From assembly GCA_038528385.1 (NCBI GenBank), contig JBCBET010000003.1, positions 310,001 through 374,000 on the forward strand: DNA of 64,000 nt. Direction: 5' to 3'. A model generated the notes under the pieces. The model did not search any database and had not been told where the DNA came from. It saw nothing but the letters and a program-made list of their open reading frames with translations. This DNA is from Shimia_B sp038528385. Its GTDB lineage: Bacteria; Pseudomonadota; Alphaproteobacteria; Rhodobacterales; Rhodobacteraceae. Made by a program: the position numbers and the translations under genes. This document shows positions 10,369 to 18,365 of this stretch, piece after piece; the first letter of the stretch is position 1; every line of letters begins with the position of its first letter.

Positions 10369-11544
10369 TCAGAGGACGCTGGCGATGGCCTTGGCCAGCA
10401 CCGGGACGGTCTGCGCGTTGAGCCCGGCGATGTTGATCCGGCTGTCGCCCACCATGTAGACGGCGTGCGTGTCGCGGAGCGTCTCCACCTGCGCGGGCGT
10501 GAGGCCGAGCCGCGAGAACATGCCGCGGTGCTCGGCGATGAAGCCGAACCGGTTCGAGCCCGTCTCCGCCTGGAGCGCGTCGGCGAGGTCGCGGCGCAGC
10601 CTCTGCATCCCGTCCCGGACCTCTGCGAGCTCCGCCTCCCAGTCCGCGCGGAGCGCGTCATCGGTCAGGATCTCGGTCACGATGCGCGCGCCGTGATCGG
10701 GCGGGAAGGAGTAGTTCTGGCGGTTGAGAAAGCTCAGCGTGCTCTGCGCGAGCGCCGTGTCCGGCCCGCCCACGGCCATCAGGATGCCGGTCCGCTCCCG
10801 GTAGATGCCGAAATTCTTGGAACAGCTCGCCGCGATCAGCGTCTCCGGGCAGGCGGCGGCGACCTTCCGCACCGCCGCGCCGTCGGCGTCGAGCCCGTCG
10901 CCGAAGCCCTGGTAGGCGATGTCGATCATGGGCAGCGCGCCGCGCGTGGTCAGCACCTCGATCACCGCGTCCCACTGCGCGGGGTTTAGGTTGGCGCCGG
11001 TGGGGTTGTGGCAACAGCCGTGGAGGAGGACGACGTCGCCCTCCGCCACCCGGCCCAGATCCTCCAGCATGCCCGGGGCATCCACGGCGCAAGTCTCCGC
11101 GTCGAAATAGCGGTACTCCGCGACGGGCAGTCCCATGAACTTCAGGATCGAGTTGTGGTTGGGCCAGGTGGGTGCGGAGACCCAAACAGTGGCCCCCGGC
11201 GCGGCCATCTTGATGAGCTCGAAGCCCTGCCGGCACGCCCCTGTCCCGCCCGGCGTGGCGATGGCCGCGACCCGTGCGCGCGGCACCGCCTCGCCCAGCA
11301 CGAGGCCCACCATGGCGTCGGAGAAGGCCGGATCGCCCGCGAGCCCGGTATAGGACTTCGTCTCCTGCCGTTCCCAGATGCGCTGCTCGGCGGTCTTCAC
11401 GGCGCGCATGACCGGCGTCACGCCCTCGGCGTTCTTGTAGACCCCTACGCCCAGGTCGATCTTGCTCGCGCGCGGGTCGGCCTTGTAGGCGGCCATGAGG
11501 GCGAGGATCTTGTCGGCGGGTTGGGGGGTGAGCGCGTCGAACAT
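10369..11544 (-). CDS. Aspartate/aromatic amino acid aminotransferase (class I)
   Basis: A 391-residue PLP enzyme of the AspC/TyrB type. Key residues are Lys243 in SCSKNFGIYRERTG (Schiff base), Asn180 in HNPTG, Asp208 in MIDIAYQGF and an Arg-containing C-terminus. It transfers the amino group of aspartate, glutamate or aromatic amino acids to 2-oxo acids in the cytoplasm. The upstream sulfurtransferase stop overlaps the sequence ATGATG here, so initiation may occur at 11547 or 11544. I use 11544 because MFDALTPQPADK is the usual family N-terminus. Coupling to a mercaptopyruvate sulfurtransferase suggests that cysteine could be one substrate. Confidence 0.9.
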   Translation of the reverse strand: MFDALTPQPADKILALMAAYKADPRASKIDLGVGVYKNAEGVTPVMRAVKTAEQRIWERQETKSYTGLAGDPAFSDAMVGLVLGEAVPRARVAAIATPGGTGACRQGFELIKMAAPGATVWVSAPTWPNHNSILKFMGLPVAEYRYFDAETCAVDAPGMLEDLGRVAEGDVVLLHGCCHNPTGANLNPAQWDAVIEVLTTRGALPMIDIAYQGFGDGLDADGAAVRKVAAACPETLIAASCSKNFGIYRERTGILMAVGGPDTALAQSTLSFLNRQNYSFPPDHGARIVTEILTDDALRADWEAELAEVRDGMQRLRRDLADALQAETGSNRFGFIAEHRGMFSRLGLTPAQVETLRDTHAVYMVGDSRINIAGLNAQTVPVLAKAIASVL

Positions 11545-12413
11545 CATGCGTCTCCGGTGGCTACGTTCAGGGTTGGGAAGCGGCCCCATTCGGACCAGCT
11601 GCCGTCATAGACCGACACGTCGGTCTTGCCGATGCGGTCGAGGGCGAGCGCGAGGATGCCCGCCGTCACGCCCGAGCCGCAGCTCGTGATGACGGGCTTT
11701 GCGAGGTCGACACCCGCCGCGGTGAAGACCTGGCGGATTTCCTCGGGACCCTTCATCGTCTGGTCCCCCTCCAGAAGCGTCGGGAAGGGCACGTTCTTCG
11801 AGCCCGGGATATGGCCCGCGCGCATCCCCTCGCGGGGCTCGGGCACCTCGCCGCGAAACCGGTCCGCGGAGCGGGCATCGACGATCTCGTAGTCCCCGAT
11901 CTTCGAGGCCATGGCGACCTGCGTGACGTCCTTGACGAGCTGGTTCTGGCGGCTCACGGTCATGTGCCGGTCGCGGATCACGGGGGGCAGGTCCTCCACC
12001 GGGCGGCCCTCGGCCTGCCATTTGGGAAAGCCGCCGTCGAGCACGGCCACGTCGCGCTTGCCCATCAGGCGGAAGAGCCACCAGACCCGCGCCGCCGAGA
12101 AGAGCCCCATGCCGTCATAGACCACCACCTGGTGGCCGTCGCCCACGCCCAGCGCGCGCATGCGGCTCATGAACTTCTCCGTGCTGGGCGCCATGTGGGG
12201 CAGGTCGCTGCGCGCGTCGGCGATGTCGTCGATGTCGAAGAACCGCGCGCCGGGGATATGCGCCGCGTCATATTCGGCCCGAGCGTCCCGTTCCATGGCG
12301 GGCAGGTACCAGGAGGCGTCGAGCACCCGCAGATCCGGGTTCCGGAGGTGGTCGGCCAGCCACGCGGTGGACACAAGACGGCGGGGATCATCGATGCTGG
12401 ATGGGTCGGCCAT
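11544..12413 (-). CDS. sseA: 3-mercaptopyruvate sulfurtransferase
   Basis: A 289-residue protein of two tandem rhodanese domains, with the catalytic Cys245 in CGSGVTA in the second. The CGSG(V/T)TA active loop is the one associated with mercaptopyruvate rather than thiosulfate as sulfur donor. The N-terminal domain carries the conserved DASWYLPAMERDARAEY stretch. It should move sulfur from 3-mercaptopyruvate to a thiol acceptor in the cytoplasm. It is translationally coupled (ATGATG junction) to the aminotransferase downstream. The minus-strand region upstream contains six 14-bp tandem repeats. Confidence 0.92.
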   Translation of the reverse strand: MADPSSIDDPRRLVSTAWLADHLRNPDLRVLDASWYLPAMERDARAEYDAAHIPGARFFDIDDIADARSDLPHMAPSTEKFMSRMRALGVGDGHQVVVYDGMGLFSAARVWWLFRLMGKRDVAVLDGGFPKWQAEGRPVEDLPPVIRDRHMTVSRQNQLVKDVTQVAMASKIGDYEIVDARSADRFRGEVPEPREGMRAGHIPGSKNVPFPTLLEGDQTMKGPEEIRQVFTAAGVDLAKPVITSCGSGVTAGILALALDRIGKTDVSVYDGSWSEWGRFPTLNVATGDA

Positions 12414-12480
12414 GGCTCTGCTCCGTTCCGCCTCGGCTTACGCCTCCGATGCCGGTCTCGCAAGGCGCAGGGGGCGGGCT

Positions 12481-12564
12481 GGGCGCGAAACGACGGGCGC
12501 GAAACGACTGGTGCGAAACGATGGGCGTGAAGAGGCGGGCGCAAAACAATCGGCGCAAAACAAA
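12481..12564. repeat. Six tandem copies of a 14-bp repeat
   Basis: Six consecutive 14-bp units run without gaps. The first two are identical (GGGCGCGAAACGAC) and the later ones diverge (TGGTGCGAAACGAT, GGGCGTGAAGAGGC, GGGCGCAAAACAAT, CGGCGCAAAACAAA). The array lies between the start of sseA and the smpB terminator. No protein-coding role is likely because the period is not a multiple of three. Confidence 0.85.
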
Positions 12565-12593
12565 ATGGGCGGAGCCCGACCCGCTCCGCCCAT
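12556..12593 (-). terminator. Rho-independent terminator of smpB
   Basis: Read on the minus strand, an 11-bp perfect stem (ATGGGCGGAGC with its complement, 12565-12575 and 12583-12593, 7-base loop) is followed by TTTGTTTTG. It lies about 100 bp downstream of the smpB stop. Its T-rich tail is formed by the last unit of the 14-bp tandem array. Confidence 0.82.
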
Positions 12594-12696
12594 CCATGTT
12601 CAAGAAAGACGATTCGCTGCCGTCTATCTCTATGCCAAGCTAACAAAGGGTGTGCGATGCACAAGCCCGCCCGCGAAAACGCGCGGCGCTGTTGCC

Positions 12697-13170
12697 TCAA
12701 TGCTCGCGCAAGAGGCGCGCCTTCTGGCGCTGCCAGTCGCGCTTCGCCTCGGTCTGACGCTTGTCGACGTTCTTTTTACCCTTTGCGACGCCGACCTTCA
12801 TCTTCACAAGGCCGCGGTGATTGAAATACATCACCAGCGGCACGATGGTCATGCCCTTGCGCTGGGTCGCGTTCCAAAGCTCGGAGAGCTCGCGGCGGGA
12901 GCACAGGAGCTTGCGCTTGCGGCGGTCGTCATGACCGAAGGTCTTCGCCTGCTCGTAGGGGGCGATGTAGCTGTTCACGAGCCAGAGCTCGCCCTCGGCC
13001 ACCTCGGCATAGGATTCGGCGATGTTGGAGCCGCCCTGTCGCAGCGATTTCACCTCCGACCCCTCCAGCACGATCCCCACTTCGAGATCGCTGTCGATCG
13101 CGTAGTCGTAGCGGGCGCGCCGGTTCTCGGCGATCACCTTGTAATTCGGGTTGTCGTCTTTCTTGGCCAT
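12697..13170 (-). CDS. smpB: SsrA-binding protein SmpB
   Basis: A 157-residue tmRNA-binding protein needed for trans-translation and rescue of stalled ribosomes. The conserved core is complete: NRRARYDYAID, GSEVKSLRQG, the basic C-terminal tail after GVAKGKKNVDKR and the end KARLLREH. The ATG at 13170 starts the usual MAKKDDNPNYKVIAENRRA. A TTG 12 codons upstream is in frame but less likely. It appears monocistronic with its own terminator. No tmRNA gene was recognised next to it. Confidence 0.96.
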   Translation of the reverse strand: MAKKDDNPNYKVIAENRRARYDYAIDSDLEVGIVLEGSEVKSLRQGGSNIAESYAEVAEGELWLVNSYIAPYEQAKTFGHDDRRKRKLLCSRRELSELWNATQRKGMTIVPLVMYFNHRGLVKMKVGVAKGKKNVDKRQTEAKRDWQRQKARLLREH

Positions 13171-13255
13171 CGGCGGGATATAGGCGCGGCGGGGCCCGCG
13201 CGGCAAGGCACGGGCCCCGCTTTATCGAGGCGGACGACAGGGAGCGCGGCCGGCC

Positions 13256-13480
13256 TCAATGCCACTGGCCGAGGGACTGGAGGTGCAGCGCCGTGGCCGC
13301 GTCCTGCGCGACCGGCGGCGTCTGGGCGGCGCGGGAGATGCCCGCATCGCGGAGCGCCTTGTCGGAAAGCGCAGGGAGCGGGCCCGCGACGAGGGCTGCG
13401 AGAGCCGTACCGAGGGCTGCGGTGGCGGCGGCGATGGCGGCGAAGTGCGAAGGCGGGAATGTCCGGGCTGCGTGGTCCAT
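13256..13480 (-). CDS. Small DUF1127-like protein
   Basis: A 74-residue protein with an Ala-rich hydrophobic segment (AAIAAATAALGTALAALVAG, about residues 14-33), followed by LSDKALRDAGISRAA. The latter resembles the DUF1127 core LxDxxLRDIGLSR. An AAAGGA ribosome-binding site lies 8 bp before the ATG. It is divergently transcribed from a LysR regulator, an arrangement common for DUF1127 genes in this bacterial group. DUF1127 proteins elsewhere affect phosphate and carbon metabolism or RNA binding. The function here is unknown, and the hydrophobic N-terminus could be a membrane anchor. Confidence 0.68.
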   Translation of the reverse strand: MDHAARTFPPSHFAAIAAATAALGTALAALVAGPLPALSDKALRDAGISRAAQTPPVAQDAATALHLQSLGQWH

Positions 13481-13583
13481 GGGGTCATCCTTTGTGCTGA
13501 TGGACCCAAGGTAGGCAGATGAGACTTGTGAGAAAAACGAAAAGGATGCATAGGTTCTATCAGAATTGCTGAAAGCTCTCGCC

Positions 13584-14456
13584 ATGCAGTCCATCGACCT
13601 CGACCTCCTGAAGACCTTCGCCGCCATCGCCGATACCGGCAATTTTTCCGCAGCGGCGGCGCGGGTCCACCGCACGCCCTCGGCGGTGTCCATGCAGGTC
13701 AAGAAGATGGAAGAGACGCTCGACCGTCCGCTCTTTGTGCGCGACAGCCGGTCGGTGCGGCTCACCGAGGAGGGGGAGCGCGTCCTGCTCCATGCCCGCC
13801 GGATGATCGCGCTCGATCTCGATTTTCGCGCCGCGTTCGATCCCGCCGCCCTGCGGGGCGTGGTGACGCTGGGCGTGCCCGACGACGTGGCCGAGCGGTA
13901 CCTGCCCGAGATGCTGCGCCGGTTTTCGGCCGGCTATCCGGGCGTGCAGATCAACGCGAAGGTGGGCAACACCGAACCGATGCTGCGCCTGGTGGAGGAG
14001 CGCAAGCTCGACCTGGCGATCATCACGCGGCTGCCCAGCCAGCGGGCCGCGCGGCCCGCGGAGCTCCTCCATGACGAGCGGCTCGTCTGGGCCGGCGCGC
14101 GGGGCGGGATCGCCCACGAGCAGGACCCCGTGCCGGTGAGCGTGTGGGAGGAGAGCTGCGCCTGGCGGAAGGCGGGAACCGAGGGGCTCGAAGCGCAGGG
14201 CCGCGCGTTCCGGATCGCGCTCGAATCCGGGCATCTGAGCGGGCAGAAGGCGGCGGTGCTTGCCGATCTCGCCGTGGCACCGATCCCGGTGAGCGCGCTC
14301 GGCGGCGACGTCGTGGAAGTGCCGGCCGCTGCGGGGCTGCCCCCGCTGGGTGTCTACGAACTCTGCCTCGTGACGCGCGACGACCTGCCCGATCAGGCCG
14401 CCGCCGCCGCCGACCACCTACGCGCCTCTTTCGCGTCGCGGTCCTTGGCGGCTTGA
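13584..14456 (+). CDS. LysR-family transcriptional regulator
   Basis: A 290-residue DNA-binding regulator. The winged helix-turn-helix occupies residues 1-60 (LDLLKTFAAIADTGNFSAAAARVHRTPSAVSMQVKKME), followed by a linker helix and a periplasmic-binding-protein-like effector domain. I chose the ATG at 13584 (MQSIDLDLL) because the helix-turn-helix begins directly after it. It faces the DUF1127-like gene across about 100 bp and probably regulates it. The effector cannot be deduced. Its 3-prime end meets dapA tail-to-tail at a palindromic element. Confidence 0.9.
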   Translation: MQSIDLDLLKTFAAIADTGNFSAAAARVHRTPSAVSMQVKKMEETLDRPLFVRDSRSVRLTEEGERVLLHARRMIALDLDFRAAFDPAALRGVVTLGVPDDVAERYLPEMLRRFSAGYPGVQINAKVGNTEPMLRLVEERKLDLAIITRLPSQRAARPAELLHDERLVWAGARGGIAHEQDPVPVSVWEESCAWRKAGTEGLEAQGRAFRIALESGHLSGQKAAVLADLAVAPIPVSALGGDVVEVPAAAGLPPLGVYELCLVTRDDLPDQAAAAADHLRASFASRSLAA

Positions 14457-14473
14457 GGCGCAAAGGGCCTTGA

Positions 14474-14491
14474 AGCGGCTTCGAAGCCGCT
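14474..14491. repeat. Palindromic element A, 18-bp perfect inverted repeat
   Basis: AGCGGCTTCGAAGCCGCT is a perfect palindrome between the convergent lysR and dapA genes, ending 7 bp from the dapA stop. Related palindromes occur at 44224-44258 and 52731-52773. It can act as a two-way terminator, but no T-run follows. Confidence 0.7.
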
Positions 14492-14498
14492 CTGGCGG

Positions 14499-15368
14499 TT
14501 AGAGGAGACCGGCGCGCGCCATGGCGGCGTCCATGCGCGCTTTGGCCGGCTCGGAAAGCGGCACCAGCGGTGAGCGCACGGCCTCCGAGCAGTGGCCCAG
14601 CCGCGCCGCGCCGTATTTCGCGCCGCAGAGGCCCGGTTCGGCGAAGACCGCCTGGTGGAGCGGCATGAGCACGTCCTGGACCTCCACAGCCCGCGCGTAA
14701 TCCCCCGCCGCACACGCGGCCTGCATCTCGGCGCAGAGCTTCGGGGCCACGTTCGCGGTCACCGAAATGCAGCCCACGCCGCCCATGGCGTTATAGCCCA
14801 CCGCGGTGGCGTCCTCCCCGGAGAGCTGGATGAAATCCGCCCCGCAGGAAAGCCGCGTGGCCGGCACCCGGGCGAGATCGGCGGTGGCGTCCTTCACGCC
14901 CACGATCTCCGGCAGCTTGGCGAGCTCGGCCATGGTCGCGTCGCTCATGTCGATCACCGAGCGCGGCGGGATGTTGTAGATGATGATCGGCAGACCCACC
15001 GCCGCGCAGGCCACGTAATGCGCCACGAGCCCGCGCTGGGTGGGCTTGTTGTAATAGGGCGTGACGACGAGCGCGCCGTCGGCGCCGGCCGCCTTGGCCG
15101 CCTGCACGAGGCGCACGCTCTCGGCGGTGTTGTTCGATCCCGCCCCGGCGAGCACCGGCACGCGGCCCGCGGCCTGACCCACGACCGTCTCCACCACCGC
15201 GTCGTGCTCCTCATGGCTGAGCGTCGGGCTCTCGCCCGTCGTGCCCACCGGCACGAGGCCCTGGGTGCCCTCGGCGATGTGCCAGTCCACCAGCCGTTTC
15301 AAGGCGTCGAAATCCACCGCATCCCCGTCGAACGGCGTGATCAGCGCGACCATAGACCCCTTGAACAT
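14499..15368 (-). CDS. dapA: 4-hydroxy-tetrahydrodipicolinate synthase
   Basis: A 289-residue TIM-barrel aldolase that condenses pyruvate and aspartate semialdehyde in the lysine and diaminopimelate pathway. The catalytic residues are present: Thr43/Thr44 in VGTTGES, Tyr131 in IIYNIPPRS and the Schiff-base Lys159 in VGVKDAT. I chose the ATG at 15368 (MFKGSMVALITPF), which matches the family start, over an in-frame start 12 codons upstream. The lytic transglycosylase gene is divergent, so two cell-wall genes share the promoter region 15369-15490. Confidence 0.96.
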   Translation of the reverse strand: MFKGSMVALITPFDGDAVDFDALKRLVDWHIAEGTQGLVPVGTTGESPTLSHEEHDAVVETVVGQAAGRVPVLAGAGSNNTAESVRLVQAAKAAGADGALVVTPYYNKPTQRGLVAHYVACAAVGLPIIIYNIPPRSVIDMSDATMAELAKLPEIVGVKDATADLARVPATRLSCGADFIQLSGEDATAVGYNAMGGVGCISVTANVAPKLCAEMQAACAAGDYARAVEVQDVLMPLHQAVFAEPGLCGAKYGAARLGHCSEAVRSPLVPLSEPAKARMDAAMARAGLL

Positions 15369-15490
15369 GTCCGCCCTCCCATCGGCAAATTCGCGCGGCG
15401 GCATCCGCTGCGTCCTGCTATGCCATCTTTGTCAGTTGCCACAAGGGGCCGGAGCGCTCATTTCACCGGGGAGGCAGGAGAGGGGCCGCC

Positions 15491-17536
15491 ATGCGCCCGG
15501 TTTTCATTTTCGTTCTGAGCCTGGCCCTGTGGGCCAGCGCCCCCGCCGCTGAGGAAGAGGCCGCCGCACTCGAGCGCGCGCTCGGCGCCCGCGCCGCGGG
15601 CGACTGGGACCGCGCCCTCGCGGAGGCGCGCGGTGCGGGACCGGTGGGCCAGGATATCATCGCCTGGCACTACCTGCGCGCGCGGCAGGGCACCTTCGCG
15701 GAGGCGCGCGCCTTCCTCGCCCGCAGGCCCGATTGGCCGGGTCTGCCGCTGCTGCGCGCCCGGTCGGAGGGGGCGATCCCGCCCGGCGCCGACGCCCGGC
15801 AGGTGATCGATTTCTTTGTCCCGCAGGCCCCGCGCTCGGGCGCGGGCACGTTGCGCTACGCCGCGGCGCTCCGGGCCACCGGCCAGGGCGAGACGGCGGA
15901 GGCCGAGCTCATCCGGGGCTGGACCACGCACTCCCTGACCGCGAGCGAGGAGGCCGCCTTCATCACGCGCCACGGCGCGCTCCTCAGGCCCCATCACTGG
16001 GCGCGGACCGACATGCTCCTCTGGCGCGGGCTCTCGGGGGAGGCGGAGCGGATGCTGCCCCTCCTCACCGAGGCCGAAAAGCGGCTTGCCACCGCGCGCA
16101 TCGCCCTGCGCGAGCGGCGCGACGGGGTGAACGCCCTCATCGACCGGGTGCCTGCCGCGCGCGCGGGCGATCCCGGGCTCGCCTATGAACGCTTCCTGTG
16201 GCGCGCGCGGGCGGGGCTCACGGACGGCGCAATCGAGATGCTGGAGCAAACCGAAGAGCTTGGCCGGGCCGAGGACTGGGGCAACCTGCGCCGCCGCTAC
16301 GCCCGCATCCTCATGCGCGCCGAGGAGAACAGGCGCGCCTACCGCATCGCCGCCCGCCACGGGCTGAGCGAGGGCCGCCACTTCGACGATCTCGAATGGC
16401 TGGCGGGCTTCATCGCGCTCCGCAAGCTGGGCGACGCCGAGACCGCGCTCGCCCATTTCGAGCGTTTCGAGACGGCGGTGGACACGCCCATCTCGCTCGG
16501 ACGCGCCGGGTACTGGCAGGCTCGCGCCCATGCCGCGCTGGGCGATGAGGCCGCGGCCATGGCCGACTACACCCGCGCCGCCGCGCACCAGACGGCCTTC
16601 TACGGGCAGCTCGCGGCGGAGGAGGCGGGCCTGCCGCCCGATCCGCTCCTCACCGGCACGGAGAGCTTCCCCGACTGGCGCGGCGCGGCCTTCATGCAAT
16701 CCTCGGTCTTCGAGGCTGCGGAGCTCCTCCTCGCCGCCGGGGACCTCTCGCTGGGCGAGCGGTTCCTCACGCATCTCACCGAGAGCCTCTCGCGCCAGGA
16801 CATCGGGCAATTGGCGGGCTACGTGCGCGAGGTCCACGGCGAGCCCCATCTCGAGGTGATGATCGCCAAGCGCGCGGTGCAGTACGGCCACGTCCTCGAG
16901 GCGCCTTACTTCCCGCTCCACCCGCTTCTGGCGGAGACGGGCGATGTGCCGCCCGCGCTGGCGCTGGCCATCGCGCGCCGCGAGAGCGAGTTCGACCCGC
17001 GCGTGAGCTCGGGCGTGGGCGCGCGGGGCCTCATGCAGCTCATGCCCGCCACCGCGGAGGAGATGGCCGGCGACCTCGGCGTCCGTTTCATCGAGCGGCG
17101 GCTCCTGAGCGATCCCGATTACAATGCCCGCCTCGGGCTCACCTATCTGGCCGAGCTGCAGGAGACCTTCGGAGAGAGCCCGGTGCTCATCTCCGTGGCC
17201 TACAATGCCGGGCCGAGCCGGGCCTTCGCCTGGATGCGGTCGCGGGGCGACCCGCGGGAGGCGCGCACCGATCTCGTGGACTGGATCGAGCACATCCCCT
17301 TTCGCGAGACGCGCAATTACGTGATGCGCGTGACCGAGAGCCTGCCTGTCTACCGCGCGCGGCTTTCGGGGGAGACGGAGCCTCTGGGGCTCCTGGCGGA
17401 TTTGCGCGGCGCGCGGCCCGACGGGCGCGCGGTCAATGGCCCGCCCCCGCCCAACTGGGCGCCGGAGCTCAGTCTGCGCCCGCGGTCGCGCCCGGCTGCT
17501 GCTCCCGCTCCTGCTGACGCTCCCGCCACAGAGTGA
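15491..17536 (+). CDS. Soluble lytic murein transglycosylase (Slt70-like)
   Basis: A 681-residue periplasmic enzyme that cleaves peptidoglycan with formation of 1,6-anhydromuramic acid. It has a signal peptide (MRPVFIFVLSLALWASAPAAEEE), a long alpha-helical ring domain and a C-terminal GH23 domain. That domain shows IARRESEFDPRVSSGVGARG (catalytic Glu near residue 499), GLMQLMPATAEEMA and VAYNAGPSRA. The last 68 bp overlap the convergent EamA transporter gene, an unusually long antisense overlap. dapA is transcribed divergently. Confidence 0.93.
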   Translation: MRPVFIFVLSLALWASAPAAEEEAAALERALGARAAGDWDRALAEARGAGPVGQDIIAWHYLRARQGTFAEARAFLARRPDWPGLPLLRARSEGAIPPGADARQVIDFFVPQAPRSGAGTLRYAAALRATGQGETAEAELIRGWTTHSLTASEEAAFITRHGALLRPHHWARTDMLLWRGLSGEAERMLPLLTEAEKRLATARIALRERRDGVNALIDRVPAARAGDPGLAYERFLWRARAGLTDGAIEMLEQTEELGRAEDWGNLRRRYARILMRAEENRRAYRIAARHGLSEGRHFDDLEWLAGFIALRKLGDAETALAHFERFETAVDTPISLGRAGYWQARAHAALGDEAAAMADYTRAAAHQTAFYGQLAAEEAGLPPDPLLTGTESFPDWRGAAFMQSSVFEAAELLLAAGDLSLGERFLTHLTESLSRQDIGQLAGYVREVHGEPHLEVMIAKRAVQYGHVLEAPYFPLHPLLAETGDVPPALALAIARRESEFDPRVSSGVGARGLMQLMPATAEEMAGDLGVRFIERRLLSDPDYNARLGLTYLAELQETFGESPVLISVAYNAGPSRAFAWMRSRGDPREARTDLVDWIEHIPFRETRNYVMRVTESLPVYRARLSGETEPLGLLADLRGARPDGRAVNGPPPPNWAPELSLRPRSRPAAAPAPADAPATE

Positions 17537-18365
17537 AGAGCCCCGCAGCCACCACGATGGCCGCGCCGGTGGCCACGTTCCAGCGGATGACTTCGCCGAA
17601 GACGCTCACGCCGATCGTGGCGCCGAAGACGAGCTGCAGGTAGGCGAAGGGCTGCACGGCGGAGGCCTCGGCCACCTCGTAGCAGCGGATGAGGAGGTAA
17701 TGCCCCAGCGCGCCGGTCACGCAGAGCGTGGCCATCCAGGCCCAGTCGCGCGGGCTCATCGCCTCCCAGAACCAGACGCCCACGAGGGTCATGGCCACGG
17801 CACCGGCGGTGCCAGTCCAGAAGAACGAGGTCTCCGTGCGGTCGCGGCGCGCGGCGTAGCGCGTGAGGAGGCCGTAGAGCGCGAACATCAGCGCGCTGCA
17901 GACCGCGATGAGCGCGGAAGGCGAGAAGACGGCGAAGCCCGGCTGCAGGATGATGAGCACGCCCAGAAAACCGATGCCGATGGCCGCCCAGCGGTAAGGG
18001 CCCACACGCTCCCCCAGGATGGGCCCCGACAGCGCCGCGACGATGAGGGGATAGGCGGTGAAGATCGCGAGGCTCTCCACCAGCCCCAGCACCGTGAAGG
18101 CCAGCACCATCACGCAGATCTCGGCGGCCAGGAGCAATCCCCGCCCGATCTGAAGCACGGGCTGGGAGGTGCGCGCGGCGGCGCGGATGCCGCCCGCCTT
18201 GCGGCCCGCCACGGCCATCACGAAGGCCGCGAAGAACCAGTAGCGGATCATGACGACCATGATGACGTTGTATTCGGAGGCGAGGTGGCGGCTGATCCCG
18301 TCCTGCATGGCGAAGACGAAGGTCGTGGCCACCATGAGCGCGATGCCGAGCCTGTTGCCGCTCAC
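17469..18365 (-). CDS. EamA/DMT-family transporter
   Basis: A 298-residue protein of ten predicted membrane helices in two EamA repeats, the drug/metabolite exporter superfamily. It starts at a GTG (18365) that overlaps the mnmD stop in a GTGA arrangement. The next in-frame starts would cut into helix 1 (GIALMVATTFVFAMQDG). Its substrate cannot be inferred. The 3-prime end runs 68 bp into the convergent lytic transglycosylase gene. It probably shares a transcript with mnmD. Confidence 0.87.
   Translation of the reverse strand: MSGNRLGIALMVATTFVFAMQDGISRHLASEYNVIMVVMIRYWFFAAFVMAVAGRKAGGIRAAARTSQPVLQIGRGLLLAAEICVMVLAFTVLGLVESLAIFTAYPLIVAALSGPILGERVGPYRWAAIGIGFLGVLIILQPGFAVFSPSALIAVCSALMFALYGLLTRYAARRDRTETSFFWTGTAGAVAMTLVGVWFWEAMSPRDWAWMATLCVTGALGHYLLIRCYEVAEASAVQPFAYLQLVFGATIGVSVFGEVIRWNVATGAAIVVAAGLFTLWRERQQEREQQPGATAGAD

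Noticed and set aside
12596..12643. 15-codon frame starting ATGTTCAAG
   Set aside because: It is too short, without a ribosome-binding site, and lies in the smpB 3-prime region on the opposite strand.
12594..12696. Possible tmRNA gene next to smpB
   Set aside because: No tRNA-like acceptor arm with terminal CCA and no convincing tag frame could be made. Alphaproteobacterial tmRNA is two-piece and usually lies elsewhere.
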